Assembly: GCF_007754425.1 (NCBI RefSeq)
Contig: NZ_CP037452.1
Span: forward strand, 7,047,164 to 7,111,163
Length of the DNA stretch: 64,000 nucleotides
Reading direction: 5' to 3'
DNA from: Gimesia fumaroli
Lineage (GTDB): Bacteria; Planctomycetota; Planctomycetia; Planctomycetales; Planctomycetaceae
Numbering within the stretch: the stretch's first letter is position 1; each line of letters opens with the position of its first letter. Below are positions 63,319 to 64,000 of this stretch, piece by piece. The notes beneath the pieces were generated by a model that saw only the letters and a program-made list of their open reading frames with translations, did not search any database and was not told where the DNA came from. The position numbers and the translations under genes were made by a program.

Positions 63319-63663
63319 CTAAGGCAGCTCAGGAGCGTCAATAGAAACATGGATATGCGACATCCGACGACGAATCGTATACGCCATTCCTCGTGCACGG
63401 GGTTGAATGCGTTTGAACATCGGCCCGCCATCAACGCGTGCTTCTGTGATTTTCAAACCTTCTACATTCCGAGCACCTTTGTCTTCAGCATTGGCCATCG
63501 CACTCTTGATTACCTTCTCGAGGAAACGAGCCCCACGGTTTGGAATGTACTTCAACGAGTCCAAACCTTCAGAAGCTGTCATACCACGAACCAGGTCTGC
63601 AAAAGGACGAACCTTAGTTGCTGAAATTCGTGCAAATCGATGCATTGCTCGAACTTGCCCCAT
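63319..63663 (-). CDS. rplV: 50S ribosomal protein L22
   Basis: A 114-residue L22: RFARISATKVRPFADLVRGM and the PRARGMAYTIRRRMSHIHVS end, which contributes to the peptide tunnel. It lies between S19 and S3 as in the S10 operon. Confidence 0.95.
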   Translation of the reverse strand: MGQVRAMHRFARISATKVRPFADLVRGMTASEGLDSLKYIPNRGARFLEKVIKSAMANAEDKGARNVEGLKITEARVDGGPMFKRIQPRARGMAYTIRRRMSHIHVSIDAPELP

Positions 63664-63743
63664 GACAATTACTCCACTTCACTATTGCATAATTCTTATC
63701 GGTTATCGGCCGTCTCGACCGAAATAACAACAAACACAAACGT

Positions 63744-64000
63744 TTATTTCTTCTTCATCGTATGACCGCGGAAGGTGCGTGTCAGAGAAAACTCGCCCAG
63801 CTTATGGCCGACCATTTCTTCCGTGACATACACGCTTAAGTGAGCGCGCCCGTTATGCACCAGAAATGTATGACCTACAAATTCCGGAGCAATTGTTGAA
63901 GCCCGAGCCCATGTTTTGATCGGTGCTTTTTTACCCGACTCGTTCAACTTCTCAATCTTCTTAAGAAGCTTCACATCAACATAAGGCCCTTTTTTCAGAG
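63744..64000 (-). CDS. rpsS: 30S ribosomal protein S19, 5' end cut by window edge
   Basis: The visible part of S19. Reading continues to the window edge as [18 protein letters not shown], the conserved N-terminus, so only the first few codons are missing. [19 protein letters not shown] and the [11 protein letters not shown]-terminus are typical. The GTG at 63974 is an internal Val codon, not a start. Confidence 0.95.
   Translation of the reverse strand, partial: LKKGPYVDVKLLKKIEKLNESGKKAPIKTWARASTIAPEFVGHTFLVHNGRAHLSVYVTEEMVGHKLGEFSLTRTFRGHTMKKK

Overview
The window looks like a chromosome segment of a planctomycete, most like the Gimesia/Planctomycetales group. This is inferred from gene content: a DUF1080-family secreted protein, a Gfo/Idh/MocA oxidoreductase, a secreted SGNH hydrolase and an LVIVD-repeat protein with signal peptides, a FloA/NfeD pair, ThyX instead of ThyA in this window, and a ribosomal-protein cluster without S14, L30, S4, adk, map and infA at their usual places. 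No database search was possible; family calls rest on motifs read in the translations.

Layout. 0.4-7.7 kb: a short-chain dehydrogenase, a PilZ protein, then a compact plus-strand lipid-type cluster (dehydratase, FabG, long acyl carrier protein, second dehydratase, FabF-like ketosynthase, membrane-anchored alpha/beta hydrolase). 7.9-14.2 kb: a stand-alone receiver protein and an overlapping pair resembling YhaO/YhaN (SbcCD-like), in which the nuclease-like subunit has lost its metal-binding motifs. 14.2-20.5 kb, minus strand: CinA, a glycosyltransferase, NfeD-FloA with a basic membrane protein, and a secreted DUF1080 protein. 20.9-28.6 kb, plus strand: DUF3311 protein with a sodium:solute symporter, a thioesterase, an ABC ATPase with a large FtsX-type permease, and a membrane protein. 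29-32.5 kb: an HTH protein, S21, ThyX and an oxidoreductase.

32.6-51.5 kb is the accessory part. It holds a complete group II intron with its reverse transcriptase, dispersed repeats, a divergent PvcA/DIT1-like (isocyanide synthase family) gene, an HTH-membrane protein ending in five 54-base repeats, two decayed gene copies whose relatives lie elsewhere in the window, an AT-rich block (coiled-coil membrane protein, five-helix membrane protein, dehydrogenase, PIN-like nuclease) and an AT-rich orphan at 49.4-50.8 kb. Two GC-richer genes for exported proteins are interleaved with these, so base composition changes in blocks.

51.5-64 kb, minus strand, is housekeeping: pyrE, a metallopeptidase-like protein, then the S10/spc/alpha-type ribosomal cluster read from S19 (cut by the window edge) through SecY, L36, S13, S11, RpoA and L17, closed by a strong terminator.

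The strongest candidates for new biology are the YhaN-like ATPase with a pseudo-nuclease partner, the PvcA-like gene, the dedicated lipid cluster with its 128-residue carrier protein, the AT-rich block at 41.6-46.0 kb, and the small structured repeats with paired base changes.
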